DNA from: Dryocosmus kuriphilus
Lineage: Eukaryota > Arthropoda > Insecta > Hymenoptera > Cynipidae
Assembly (NCBI GenBank): GCA_038277395.1
Contig: CM076193.1
Coordinates: 179,918,601 to 179,982,600, forward strand
Reading direction: 5' to 3'
DNA length: 64,000 nt
The first letter of the stretch is position 1. Each line of letters starts with the position of its first letter. Under the pieces are notes generated by a model that saw nothing but the letters and a program-made list of their open reading frames with translations, was not told the DNA's origin and did not search any database. This document shows, one piece after another, positions 1 to 12,681 of the stretch. The translations under genes and the position numbers were made by a program.

Positions 1-176
1 GCTAGTGTCTTCGCTATTAGTGCGTTTTAGTCGTATTACGTAATATACAGCAAAAAGTTCGCGTAAAATTCTAAAACTGTGGTCTGTATTGTGCCCTTGT
101 GCCGGTAGCCGGTTATCGTACGAAGCTGCACATATATAAATATTTTTCATAGGTTTTGTACACGTTTTGTGATAAA

Positions 177-3100
177 ATGAAACCACGGGGTTCTTTTTGG
201 AGGTTTTACGACAAACTCACAGACAATGAAAATCGCATGGCATACAGGTGCAGATATTGTAAAAAAGTATACAAGTGCAAACATGCAACACGTTTGCGGG
301 AGCATCTGAAAAAATTTTCGAGTTGTCCTCTAATAGTGAAGAACTTCCTGAAAGATAGTAAAAAGGATTCAAATTGTTCAAAAACAGTTCACGAATCGTC
401 ATCCGAAGAATTATATACCGGTAATTATACTTATATCCTGTTGAATTATTGCAGTTTTTCTATTTCTCTTTTTAGGTTATGATAAAAAGGGTTTTCTTTT
501 TAAATAACTAATACACTGACTCTAGAGTTGAATTTGAGCTTGTTCAAATTAAATAAAATTAAATTTAAATAAATGGTTACAATTTTATGTCTTTAAACTC
601 AACAGATGTCTCGCACGCGATAAAACCCGTGGAAAAATCCAGTTCTGTGGATAAAGAATCACGTGATCAATCGGACAGGTCTGTTTCTTCGGAGAAAGAA
701 GGAAGAACAAAAAAAGACACGGGAAAAAATGACGCACATATGCTTCAAGTTCCGATATTTTCAATAAAACAATACCTTGATTCAACGACGGTAGAAGAGC
801 AAGTAAGTCATGTTTGAGGTTTTAGAACATTGTTTAAATTTCTAATTTTAAGGGTCACTACTAAAAAGTTGAGAATTTCAATTCCTGATAGTTTTTCACA
901 TTTCTTTTAAATATCTGACTAAAACTTTAAGTATAAACTAGCTAGATAATATGTTTTAAATTTGAAGTTTGCTGTTATCTTTATGGTTAAAGAAATATTT
1001 AAAAGTTTTGAAAAGATAAAAAAAATAACTGAAAACTTGAAAAGATTACAAACATTCATTAAGGTGAGGAATAGAGGGAAGGAATACTGCAAAGAATTTC
1101 GCCACATTTCTCCTTGTTCAAAATCTTATTGTGCAATATTCGCAACTTTCTTGCAATGCACCTTAATTTTGTTCAATAATTAATTACAATTTACTACACT
1201 ATTTATTTCAGGAAAAACTTGACATTCTGTACGCAAGAGCTATTTACTGTACTGACGCTGCCTTGTCACACTTTGAAAACAAATATTGGACAGATTTTTT
1301 TTCTCAGTTAAGATCAACCTGGAAACCACCATCAGCTTACAAACTAGGCTCTCCTTTGCTTGAGGCAGAGTACAGCAGGATTGAAAAGAATGTTTCATCT
1401 GTTATAGCGAATGCGAAAGCAGTTGCTGTAGAATGTGATGGCTGGAGCAATAAAAGGTAGGAAATTAATCATAACCCTGATTAACAACTTTCTCAAAAAG
1501 TTTCACTTTAAACTTAAGGAAAATATAAATAATCATATGGCAAGTTAGGGTTACCATCCGTCCTGGTTTTCCGGGACATGTCCTCTTTTTTTGTGGTCTG
1601 TCCTGGTGTCCTGTTTTTTTCTTGAAAATACGCAAAATGTCCTGGTTTGTACGAAATCAATCTTTTTGACAGCAAATATTTTATTTTTCTACAATCGCAA
1701 TAATTATATATTTTTGAAGATTTAAAAAAAATTGCTTTTAGCGATTTTTACAACTCTGAGAATACCGACTTTTAAAAACTGACTTCAGAATTAATTGAGA
1801 CCTAATTAATTACGCATTAATAAATTTGACACATGTTAGACAAAAAATTGAAATTGTCTATCTTTGAAAACTCCTCGCTAAATGAAACTGATACATTTTA
1901 AAAATGTATAAATGTTAAAATTAATTTTAGAAATTTTTTATTGTTAATTAATTTTTTTCTTGTTGACAAAGTGACACCAAAAAGTACTAATGAACTGCTA
2001 GTAAATATCCCATGTTTAGAAAGCAGGCTTTATTGAATTTCTCAGCTAACCAGAATATAAGGGTATGGTATTTTAAAAAGATATAAGGTTGATTTTTGGA
2101 TAAATTATGAAATTTAATATGTCCTATAATAGCACACGAACAAGTTGTGTTTCATTTTGGGAAAAGCATATTTATTTTTTTGATTGTAGTTTTTCGGTGA
2201 TATGAGTTGCTTTTTGAAAAATCTGTTTAAGAATTTTGAGAGCACTAATTGAGTACTGATTAATCACGTATTGATAGATGTGATAGCATTATTTGTTCAT
2301 CTATTTCTCGATGTGGTCATGACAGCTTAATGTTAAATCAGTGGTGCCATGCTTTTTTTTTTAAATCAAAAAATACAAAATTTGTGAATATGATACAAAA
2401 TTATTCCTAAATCAACACTAAGTTTTGACAGGTTTAAAACTTCGTTTTGACAAAGTGGTTATTTTTCTACAATCAAATATATATAATCTATATAAACCGG
2501 AAAACGCACATTTATGGCGTAAAATTAGTGGCACCGCTAAGTATACTTCTTGAGTACTGTGTTGTAACACCTAATAAATACTTCATACTATTTCGCATAT
2601 TTGTGTCTTGGTTTTTCACCCGACACATCTGGTAACCCTAGACAAGTATAAATTCTAATGCATAAATCTAATGCACATTTCATTGTATTTTTTAGAAATG
2701 AATCAATCATTCACTATGTGGTGACAACGTCAACTCCTATTCTCTACAAAACCGAACACACAAAAGCTGAAAGTCACACTGGAGAATATTTAGCAGAGAA
2801 GGTTCTGGAAATAATAGATGAAATTGGACCATCGAAAGTATTAGCTGTTATAACGGATAGTGCTAGTGCTATGATTAAGGCACGACGATTAATTAGAGAG
2901 CAATATTCACACATATCTATTTATAGTTGTGCTGCTCACAATCTGAACTCACTTGTCGGCGACATTATGAAAGTAGAGACTTTTAAATATAGTTCGGAAT
3001 CAGCAAAAGATATAGTTAAGGAAATAATTGGTTCGCACCTTTTAAAAGCCACATTCACAGAAATACAAGATGATATACTAAAGTCTGATGCAACTAAAAA

Positions 3101-4142
3101 GGCCAAAAAGGTTTCCCTAAAACTACCGGGAAAAACAAGATGGGGATAATTTCTCTTCTGCACAGAGAGCTTACTTTACAATAAAAAGGCTCGAAAAAGA
3201 CTAGCGATAGCGGATGGAGTGACTTTGAGAAGTGATGTACAATCCAATATTCTTGACGACAATTTCTGGTGTGGATTTCTCAGCTTGCATGAAATATTAG
3301 CTCCTGTTGTGAAGTGGATTACAATTTTAGAGGGTGATTACTGTACTTTGAGCTTAGTCCCAAAAGCTTATTTCGAGATCAAAAGCTGTTTCGCAGAGAG
3401 ACTACCATAGTCATCTATTTCTGTTGAAGAATGTAAAATAATCGAGAATAATTTAAATAAAAGGACCAAATTTTTACTAAACGCTATCCATTTTGCGGCG
3501 CATATGCTAGATCCTCAGTTCATCACATCGAATTTTAACCCGGACGCACCTCCGACAGATAAAATCTTAAGTAAAGCTGAAAAATCACTAGGAACCGAAG
3601 TGATCCTGAATTGTGTTTCGTATAAATATGGAGAAGATAGTAATCAGAATGTGGATGTTGCTGTTGAGCTTGCAGATTTCAAGGAACAGAGAGGTGTTTT
3701 TGCAAAGCCCATGTTGAGAAAAGGAATTGCGAAATTAGATGCTGCAACCTGGTGGAGAAGTAATCCATTTGATTCAGTATTGAGTTCACTCGCAGCTGAA
3801 ATTCTTACAATGCCAGCTTCTACAGCAGCGACTGAACAAACGTTTAGTAAACATGGTAACATTCATACCATAAAACGAAACCGGCTAAAAACTGAAAGAG
3901 CTGGAAAATTAACTTTTGTGTCATATAATTTAAAACTTGACCAAGAGCCGAAGAAAATCCAAAGAAACTGAGATACTTACAAAGAAAAGAGATTGATGTT
4001 TGTTACTCCATGGAACGAAGAAGAGTTTGCAGAGATTGGAGCTTTAGAAGACATAGAAGAAGCTATCGCATGGGACTACGAATCTGATGACAACTACTGG
4101 GATGAAGATGAGGATCTATCAGAATCTGACAGTGACTCGTAA
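177..4142 (+). pseudogene. hAT transposase gene (BED finger), four exons, three in-frame stops
   Basis: Exons 177-420, 606-802, 1212-1456 and 2696-4142 join with GT/AG borders and matching phases (codon split G|AT, phase 0, AG|A). Exon 1 has a BED-type finger (CRYC, then H and C in REHLKKFSSC). Exon 3 ends in the hAT-like core ECDGWSNK, continued by RNESIIHYVVTT in exon 4. Exon 4 holds VITDSASAM, the CAAHNLN segment, and a C-terminal dimerisation region with WWRSNPF and MPASTAATEQTFS, then an acidic tail ending at 4142. The exon-4 frame is open except for TAA at 3147, TAG at 3408 and TGA at 3969. The family cuts and pastes DNA in the nucleus. The terminal repeats were not found; the left end may lie outside the window. 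Confidence 0.85.
1547..2639. mobile_element. Non-coding TIR element in intron 3 of the hAT gene
   Basis: The ends are inverted: AGGGTTACCATCC at 1547 and TGGTAACCCT ending at 2639. The sequence between is AT-rich with no credible reading frame. The flanks share CAAGT (1541-1545 and 2643-2647), which could be a worn target duplication but is not clean. It lies wholly inside the intron between 1457 and 2695, so it did not break coding. The superfamily is not assigned. Confidence 0.55.
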
Positions 4143-4341
4143 TTTGAAAGTTTCAAATAAAAAGTGTCAGTATTACTTATATTTTAGAATGAAAAGAGAC
4201 TGGAAAAAGCACAAAAGTATAATTATTATATAGGCTTGTTGAATATTGAAAGTTTATTCTAAGTAGTGCATTCTATTTAATTTATAACTTGTACTATACT
4301 GCCATCCCAAATTCAAAAGTCGTATATGAATTTCGGACGAG

Positions 4342-4509
4342 TCACCTGTCACTTAAAAAACTTTAGGAAAAAGTCCTAACAGCCTTCCTTGCCGTTTATA
4401 TTTCTGAACGCTTATTTTATACATGATATTCCAATATGTTTGTTTGTAAATATGAACGGAAGGGGAGTCGCTCATGATGTTTCTAGAAGTTTGGTAAAGT
4501 GACAGGTGA
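4342..4509. repeat. Short inverted repeat, 13-bp perfect arms
   Basis: TCACCTGTCACTT at 4342-4354 and its exact reverse complement at 4497-4509 enclose about 140 bp of non-coding DNA 3' of the hAT gene. It may be a small foldback or part of the hAT terminus. No target duplication is evident. Confidence 0.5.
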
Positions 4510-4832
4510 TAGAAGCAATACGAAAGAAATGTTTTTATTTAAGTGTACAATTGATGGTTTATAGAAGTTTTGTATTAGAATTATCAGAAGTGAACAAATT
4601 ACAGGATGCTTTTGAAAGTCATAGTTTTCATTTATTGTTTTTACAACAGAGGGCTTTATTTGTACCTTATTTCAAAATTTAGTTAACAATTTGACAGATA
4701 TTACTTCGATTATTATTTTTGTCAATATAAAGATTACTAAATGTTTATTAAACTTTAAAAACATTATTAAACTTTAAATGCTCATAAATGCCCTTTTAAA
4801 TGCTCCGTTTACTCTTAAATGCTGAGCATATG

Positions 4833-4865
4833 CTCGAGAGAATTTGCTCAACGTAAATTCTCGAG
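4833..4865. repeat. Hairpin with CTCGAG stem
   Basis: CTCGAGAGAATTT (4833-4845) and AAATTCTCGAG (4855-4865) form a near-perfect stem around a 9-base loop. The rest of 4143-4921 is AT-rich and shows no gene; it probably contains the 3' end of the hAT element. Confidence 0.4.
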
Positions 4866-5221
4866 CATTTAAGAACACCAGCTGTAGCGTAACCATTGCG
4901 TTCACGCGGTCCGCTAGGGAACCCTACCGATAGAAAATCTCAAGATATTCTCAGGCGTGTTGTCAGGACGATTTCAGGCTTTTTTCAGGATCGATTTGAA
5001 TGAGTTCGTCTCTAGAGATAGTCTGAGGTCTAATACCCTTTCTATACTGAGGGATTATCCTCATGTAGGATCATCCGGTATGTTTGCAATATGAGTGGTT
5101 AATCCGATTGCGACTATACTGCGGATCGGATTAGCATTAGCATTACTAGGTTGGCAGCGCTGAAAATATAACTTCACGCGTAGTGACGGTGGGCACGACC
5201 TACATTTACAAGTAGACTCGT

Positions 5222-5395
5222 AATTGATAACGATTAATATTCGTGAAAAGTTGTGTCCCGCTCAAAAGTGGTGTGAAATATATCATTAAACGATTCGTGG
5301 CGCCCTCCTGGTGGATGCAATCGGAAGCTGTCACAGTTGTCAGAAATAATAATTGAACTGCTTGAAGTGGAAACGAAGGAGCTGAAGTTTCAGAC
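5222..5395. repeat. Left copy of subterminal blocks A and B
   Basis: Block A (5222-5284, 63 bp) recurs in the same orientation at 9314-9376 with one mismatch. Block B (about 5288-5390) recurs inverted at about 9199-9303. B sits just before the first codons of both genes, so it is the likely shared promoter or leader. Any ORF across these blocks is incidental. Confidence 0.75.
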
Positions 5396-5418
5396 ATTTA
5401 AAGAAATACATCATATAC

Positions 5419-7114
5419 ATGTCAAAATTAAAAAATGCCTTTTTCAGTGGTGGATCGCGGAAATATGTTGAGGGAGAGTGTGTTGCTGATGCTAATCATA
5501 TAATATTCTGTGGGATAACGTCAGTTTTACCAAAAAAGATTGAAATTGCTTTCTTATGTCTAAAATCAAGTGATTTGTTCGACAGTCCACATGAAGCTAA
5601 TGTTACAATTAGAATAGAAAATAATGAAAAGGCAATTTTGTGCAAATGTAGTTGCAAAGCTATATTATCTGGCAAATGCAAACACTGCATTGCTGCACTT
5701 ATTTATTTGTTAAGGTATATATTATGTAGGTTGTAAAAAAAGTAAAAAGAATGAGTAATCATACCTAATTGTTATAAATATTATTGTTGCAGGACTGATA
5801 AAATTAATATTGAAATGACAACATGCACTGATTTAAAACAAGAATGGGGAAAACTAAAGCCTTCAGCTAAGGAAATTTACGGCACTATTCCAGTAGCAAA
5901 ATATTGCCATGGTTCACAAGAAGAAGAAGGGAATTATCGTGTACCACAATTACCGGAAGAACATCTTAATGTGATTGAGGATATGTTATATAAAAGTATA
6001 TTTATTAATTAATATAATATATAAAGTATTATGTTTTTAAAAAATGCCATTAGATTGCCCAGATAGCACAACAGTTTGCAGCAAACTTGCCTAAAGTTTG
6101 CGGTGCAAGGTTCGGAAACTGTTGCTGCAAAGTGTTGTGTTACTTGGGTAAAAATAATTTTTTTTAGGAAATCCAAATGGTATTCAAGGGAAGCTAGTAA
6201 GCCAAAAATTACTGAAAGTTTATTTTTAGTGACAGAAGATTACAAACAAGTTTTAAGTGCTTCAATAGAAAAAGCAATACACGACAATTCCATTTTATAT
6301 TATATAGAATCAAGACCAGTTTATACACACCCTTTATATTTTCAAATTTGAGCGAAGAAGAGCAAAAATTTTATAAGAAAGAAGTTTGTTTGTCCCTCAA
6401 TGATGCAGTTGCGTTAAGCTGTAGTGCTGAAAAACAAAAGTGCAATGTTTGGTTTCACGAGAGGAAAAAAAGAATTACAGCCAGCTGTGCCTATCAATTT
6501 ATAACATATTTAAATAACAAAACTCCAGATTGGAAAAATAAAATAAATAATCATTTAAATTATAAATTTGAAGATAACGCAAGTACTGTCCATGGTGTGA
6601 AGGCTGAAAGCAAGGCAAGAGAATGTTACGAAAGGCAAACTAAAAACGTTGTTCAGTCTGGATTACTTGTGAATCCACTTGTTCCATCGTTGGGTTACAT
6701 TCCAGATGGAATAGTGTTGAGTGAACACATTATTGAAATTAAATGTCCTGTCGAAGGAAAGAAGAAATGTGCTGAAGATGTGATTGCTTCGCTCAAGTCG
6801 GTTGTGAGACTAATGGAGCTCTTTCGTTGAAGCAAAATGACAAATATTACTGCCAAGTTCAACTCGGCATGTTTGTATCAAATAAAAAAAAATGCCATTT
6901 TATTATCTATTCGACCTTTAATGATAGTTTTGTAGTATTTGATGTTTTATATAATAAAAATTTAATTACTAACTACATAACTAAATTAAAGTGTGTGTAC
7001 TTTAATTATATGTTAAATCAAATCTTAAGTGTGATAAAGACAAAGAAAGTCGTAGAGGAACCTGGAAATAAAGCATTAGATCGAAAGGCCTTTCAAGATA
7101 TTTCAAATAAGTAG
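5419..7114 (+). pseudogene. SWIM zinc-finger and YqaJ-like nuclease gene of the IS4EU element
   Basis: Exon 1 (5419-5714) ends in a SWIM motif (CKCSCKAILSGKCKHC). GT at 5715 and AG at 5791-5792 join it in frame to exon 2 (5793 to about 5998), which continues TDKINIEM... A third exon starts near 6168. The nuclease region runs from about 6400 to 7000: an ITAS segment, an HGVKAE...A...CYE helix, YIPDGIV, then IIEIKCP, and YYCQVQLGMFV. This order is that of YqaJ/lambda-exonuclease-fold nucleases. Frame breaks near 6348 and near 6795-6805 (where the frame moves to the YYCQVQ segment) leave it inactive as written. Its role in transposition is unproven. Confidence 0.75.
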
Positions 7115-7383
7115 TTAAAGGATATTTTAAAGAAGAAGTCATGTATATATTGTAAAGAAATGTTTTATTTTTCTACTTATTTAGTATATGTTAAAGGTTA
7201 AAAATGTTTGCGAAAAACCTTTGTCTTTGTAAGTTATATCTGTTGTAATGTATAACCATTGATGTATAATATATGCGTTGTTATATGTAACCATTGCTTT
7301 TGTAAGTAAATCTATTTTGTTCACAAAATACTACCTACAAGTTTCATTTAAAGCACCATGATAACAAAAATATTAAATTAGTA

Positions 7384-9103
7384 TCAAAACTTATTATCGG
7401 CAAGTATTGGGCTTTTTAGATTAACAATTCCAGCTATTACGGTACAAATATTATTGGTGTATGGAATAAGATTCCATGTTACTTTCTGTCGTACAATGTT
7501 AAACATTTTAAAACGTTGCATAGCCCTCTCAACATGTACCCTAGCCGCTGCAATATCATTTGTTATTTTGGTATCTTCCAGACTTAACTGAGTATTTTTT
7601 CCAAGTTTTGGAGGTATTATTAGCTTAATAAAATTGTTGTTACACTCAATCTCAATGTCGAAGCCTTTGTCTGTCATAATGGCATCTCTTGTAGGCATGA
7701 GTTTATCAATAATACCTGACTGATTAAAGATAGCTTTGTCAGATGCTCGACCTCCATACGCTTCGCTTACATACATCAGCGTCCCACAAGGTGCTATACC
7801 TACTAATAACTTAATTATTTCACATCCTTTGTAAAGTGAGTATAACCTAAGTCGACAGCTTAAACAGTGAGGCTTTTCCACTGGCACTTCAGTGCAATCA
7901 AGAACAACATAAGTATTCTTATAATTTTTAAAACATGCTGGCATGCTATTTAAAATTTGCTCATAAGTTGGCCAAAATACAACCGTTTTTAAAATTTGCG
8001 ATAATAATTGAATCATGTATTTGAAATTATTAGAGCAACTTTGACTACTTAGTCCAAAAAATACAGCAAGACACCGAAAGGATAAATTCAAACGAAGCTT
8101 GCAGAGACATAAAACAGTTCTATCTTGCACTGAGTTTGAAAATGAAAATTTGTAACTTTTTTGATTTTGTTCACAGATGGTAACAGCTTCTACTAGGCTA
8201 TTCAGCAATTGGAAGTTTACTCCAGTAAAAGCAATCAGATCTTCATCATTCCGTATTAAACTCATTAGAGTCACTTTTCTGTTATTTTGAATTTCTTTGT
8301 ATGCTTCGTTTCCTCTCTCCTGTACTACTTGCAATTCCTCCTTTTCTTTCTCATCACCAGTCGTGACAGTAAGATTTTATAGCTCTATTAATGGTTCACT
8401 GTCGATAGCAGGGTATGAATCCCTTGCACTGTCATCATCAATTACACCTGCATCTGCATCTTTGTTACTGCCATCATCAATTAAATCTACATCTGCATTG
8501 TCTTTGTCGCATGCTTGCACATTTCTACATTGCCCTACTTCTTTCTTAACGATGTCATGTGTTTTTGCAGCAGCATTGTACACTGTAGAACCCATTGACA
8601 AGCTGAAATAATATTAGTGTCAAATACTTTCCATTCCATAAATAATAAATTTCATTCGGACAGCATTATAAAATGTAATTTACCTTTTTGAGTTATTTTT
8701 TTCAGTGCATTGGGAATAAATTTCATTCTTATTAGTTTAAATGATGGAATGGCTATTTTCTTCAACTTTTTCGGTCTCGAATTTCGAGCTGCAACAAAAA
8801 GAAAAATTCACAAACTAAGAAAAGTGCTCCAAAACTTTAGAACCAAACAAATAGGAAGAAATTCACTTAAACTGTACAAGTTAATAATAAATAAAAATTA
8901 TATAAATATTGTTGGTAATATGTGCTTTGTTTACTTGGAAAATAGTATTCTTTTCTAAAATGCCAGCTACATATGAATGTATTGTTGCCAATTTTGTTGG
9001 ATAGGTTTAAAACCTCAATCCAGCGTTGACGGTTATGTTCAAGCTTGGGTAATCTATGAAATATAACGCCATTCTCCGAAGATTTGGTTTGGCAATTTGG
9101 CAC
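7384..9103 (-). pseudogene. THAP-domain DDE_Tnp_4 transposase, three exons, one in-frame stop
   Basis: Exon 1 (9103-8935) begins MPNCQTK and encodes a THAP finger (C...C...FICSWHF). Exon 2 (8788-8684) gives the conserved THAP tail KKLKKIAIPSF. Exon 3 (8582-7384) carries the catalytic domain. Splice sites and phases agree (codons A|CT and G|TG). Likely catalytic acidic residues are in VVLDCTE, IMTDKGF and VHVERAMQR, the DDE_Tnp_4 pattern of Harbinger/IS4EU. The only lesion seen is TAA at 8377-8379 in a low-complexity acidic linker; the catalytic domain (316 residues) is uninterrupted. About 490 codons in total. Confidence 0.85.
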
Positions 9104-9198
9104 ACTACAATGATGTACTTTTATTCATTCCTTCATTATTTATAATTTATTTAACACTTCACTTTTATTTTACACAAATTTGTAGGTATACAAGATAT

Positions 9199-9376
9199 CA
9201 GCTGCTTCGTTTCCACCGTTTCCACTTCAAGCAGTTCAAACATTATTTCTGGCAACTGTGGCAGCTTCCGATTCCATCCACCAGGAGGGCTCCACGAATC
9301 GCTTAACACCTCGAATTGATAACGATTAATATTCGTGAAAAGTTGTGTCCTGCTCAAAAGTGGTGTGAAATATATC
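9199..9376. repeat. Right copy of blocks B (inverted) and A (direct)
   Basis: B here carries an extra 9-bp duplication (two GGTGGAAAC-like units on the minus strand) relative to the left copy. A lies outside B, as on the left, but points the same way as the left A, which breaks the mirror symmetry expected of long terminal inverted repeats. Confidence 0.75.
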
Positions 9377-11629
9377 GTTTGAATGTTGAGTTACAATTAA
9401 GGTCAGTCCTTAGATCACAATATATGCATTGTTAGAGTAGCCAAAAAAGAATGTTGTGAAGATGTTTATAGGTTGGGTTCTTGTGCCACATTGGAAAAAA
9501 ATATATTATTATTTTATCATTAATGTTGAATCTTAATTCCATAAATTGATTGTATATAACGAGTAAAATGAGGTTTTTATTGTCGTAATTAATTTGAAAA
9601 AGAGGAAAGTAATTTTCAAAGCTTATGTAAGCTTGCTTGTTGATTTCCATATGATTTTACAATTTTTGAAAATACTCACAACATTATTAATAATTATTTT
9701 TGACAGGACATTAATAACTATCTAATTATCATTTATTATTATTAATATTACAACATGAATAATTATCATTATTGTAATATAACCTTCAAATATTATGTTT
9801 TACTCAATTACCCACGGATGGCAACTCTGATTCGGATTAACCTCAATTTTCAATCAGCCAACTTCATCTGATATTTAACTAATCTTTCTGCGACTACAAT
9901 GAGCTGAGGATGATCCTACATGAGGATAATCCCTCAGTCTAGAAAGAGTATAAGAGATTTGGAATTTACGAGCCTTCAGGCAATTTAAAAGCCCTACCTG
10001 AAACTTTAGAAACTGCTGCCTGAGAGCCTGCGTCTCAGAAACTTCTCTGACCTGAGAGTCTCCAGGAATTTTCCAGTGATTTCTATCGGTAGGGAATAGT
10101 CCATGATGTCATTGCAACAGGTTTTTAAAAATCATTTTAAAATTTTTTATCCAAATTGTCGATTGTCGAGATCCTTCATTGTCAATTTTATTAAAAATTC
10201 GTTTAAAATTGTGTTACATTGTAATAGCTTCTTGTTTCCATTATTCGTAATATTTTGGAGTTTCCGTAAGGAACTCCAAAATTGTATAAAACATCGCCTA
10301 ATAAGGAAATTGAAAGAATATTCAATAATAAATTTTTTCAACTCGCAAGATTTAGCGCTACAAAACTTAAATTATAAGATTAGAAAAAATTGTATTAAGA
10401 AATTTGAATTACTAAACACTAGAAAATTGGAAAACAATAGAATAATTAAAGAATTTAGAATTAAAAATTGTTTCATAAACATTTCGAATGTAAAAATCCC
10501 TGATGAAATAACTGAATCCTTAGCCTTGGGAAACAAATTTGGTGTTCCTTACAACGTCAACAAGATTCCTGTGAATAATATTGTACCTAATATTGAAAAT
10601 TATATTAAGAACTTAGATGAAAATGATGAAAAGAAGCTCAATATTAGGAAAGCAGTGACTCAAACAATTTTGAATCAATAATAAAAAATTCAAGAATAAT
10701 AATAAGATCATTAACATTATCAGAGGTTTTCAAAAAGATCATAATGATTTAACCTTTCTTAAAGCTGATAGAGGTAATATCCCAATAGGAGCAAATAAAG
10801 ATGATTATAATAAAAGCATTGAAAATATCTTGAAAAACAATATTTTGTATAAAAATGTAAAAACTAGTCTAATTCCGACGGTTGAAAATAAATTTAATGA
10901 CATTGTTGAAAGATGGGAGAAAAAAACATACATTAGTAGTAAAACAGCTTATCAATTAAAAACTTATAGTAGTGTTATTGCAAAGGCTTATGTACTTCCT
11001 GAAGTTCATAAATCAGTTCTAAGTTGGACAATAATTGTTTCAACTATTGGATCACTGGCATATAATTTAGAAATATTTCTATCGAATATTTTAAAACCGA
11101 TATCAGGAACTTCAGACACTTACATTAAAAATAGTTGAGAACTTAAGGACCAAATTAATCAATTGTCTGTACCTATAACACACAGTTTAGTACCTTTAAA
11201 TATTGTGTCTCTGTTTGATAGCATTCCTTTAGATCTCGCATTAGACTGTATTGAAGAAAAATGAAATTTAAATACAAATTTAACTAGTCGTTTATATATT
11301 TATACTCTCTCCCTTTTACGGGTTTGAGAGTCTTTACATAACCATCACATCTTTACATCCAGCGTAGATTTTACAAATACTTATTTCTACCTTATCCTAT
11401 ATGTACATAGCTTCTTAATCTCTAATCTAAATCTACGCATTGGGGCTCAAGACCTTGGGCTTCCGTTTCCTCTCGCCCTTTCCGTTCTATGGATGGTACA
11501 TTAATCCGCGACTATACTACCTTCTTTTGCCTTTATACGAATCATTTTGGCTCTCCTCTACCCTGTATGACCTGCTCTTTCTCTCAGCCTTTCCAATTTC
11601 TTCATCCATCCCTGGGACATTCCAAAAAA

Positions 11630-12681
11630 CTACTTTAATCCCTTTTTCGCACTCTCTTTCCCTTCTCCCAACATTCTTCCTCTTATCTCGTTCGCAAACC
11701 GCGGCGCTTCTACTCTGTTCTTAGTCACCTCTGCTCCCCTTCGACCTTGAGACCGCTCACCTATTTTCAAGTCCTCTCTTTCTTCGTCCCATATCCACAC
11801 CGTCTCATTCATCCACAACATGTTTCTCCCAAACCAAACTCTATTCCCTTTTCTCCTCTCCTCCCAAGCCCTCTCTCCAATTAGCCGTCTTTCCCTTCTT
11901 TCCCTCCATGTCATATCTTCATCAATTCTTTCTTTTCTTCCCCTAAGCACCTTCTTTTTCCGTATTACCTCTCTCCTCTCCACTTCACTTCCCATTTTGA
12001 CTACGTACATCCTCGCTTTTCCTCATGTCTTGTTGCCCACCCCCTTTATCTCTTGCACCCTGACATTTGCTCATATGTCCCTCAAAAGTTTCTCTACCTC
12101 CTTCTTTCCCGTTTCGCTTTCTTCTCGCAATCCTTTTATAACGACATTTCTCCTTTTCTTTTCCCTTTGAAACCCCTCCATTTTCCTTTCTAACCCACGT
12201 ACTCTACTTTTCATTCTCTCATTCTCCTCTCTCAAGTTCACATCTCCCTCTTCCCCGTCCCTTCTACCTATTTCCGCACGATTCTCTTGATGTTCAGCTC
12301 TGCATTCTAAGTTACGTACCCTCTCTTCTACCTGCCTTATTACCTTTCTCCCCTCCTCCTGCTTTTTTCTCTGTCCCTCCACCATCCTCTCTAACTTTGG
12401 CCACACTCTTTCTTACACCACTTTTCTTATTTCCCCCATTTCTCTTTTATCTTTATGACTATCCCCTCTGTTCCCCTCCCATGTTCCTTCTCTTCCGCTA
12501 TCCCTCTCCTCACTACGTTCTCTAACTCTCGGAACATATTTACCATTGTGTCCTTTGTCTGATCTAATGCCTTATCCATGGCCTTACTTGACTCTAACAC
12601 CTTATCAATTGACTTACCAAAATCTAACCTCTCTGCGTCGCCCCCACTAGTCCCGCCTGCCCGGCTCACCACTTCATTCAT
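11630..12681 (-). pseudogene. LINE ORF1 protein, coiled-coil and RNA-binding type
   Basis: Segments at 12681-12427, 12406-12071 and 12010-11630 form one product. The middle part is a long charged coiled coil (KKQEEGRKVIRQVEERV...). It is followed by RNVVIKGL, an RRM-like strand, and the basic helix ERREVIRKKKVLRGR seen in ORF1 proteins of insect LINEs. The last two segments share one frame, split only by two TGA codons; a frameshift separates the first. The product would coat the element RNA as a ribonucleoprotein. Confidence 0.7.

Larger units (their letters stand above)
4922..10094. mobile_element. IS4EU/ISL2EU-type two-gene DNA transposon
   Basis: Terminal inverted repeats CCCTACCGATAGAAA... 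(4922) and ...TTTCTATCGGTAGGG (10094) are each flanked by AA (4920-4921, 10095-10096), fitting a 2-bp target duplication. A second inverted block lies inside: 5041-5076 matches 9907-9945 in reverse, containing GGATTATCCTCATGTAGG. Two genes converge from the ends: a plus-strand SWIM/YqaJ gene and a minus-strand THAP/DDE transposase gene. From memory, this gene pair is the signature of IS4EU (ISL2EU), relatives of PIF/Harbinger. Total length is 5.17 kb. Remaining stretches (7115-7383, 9380-9900) are AT-rich without genes. Confidence 0.8.

Noticed and set aside
8297..8958. Plus-strand ORFs opposite the IS4EU transposase
   Set aside because: They are shadows of the minus-strand exons, whose splice phases and domain are convincing.
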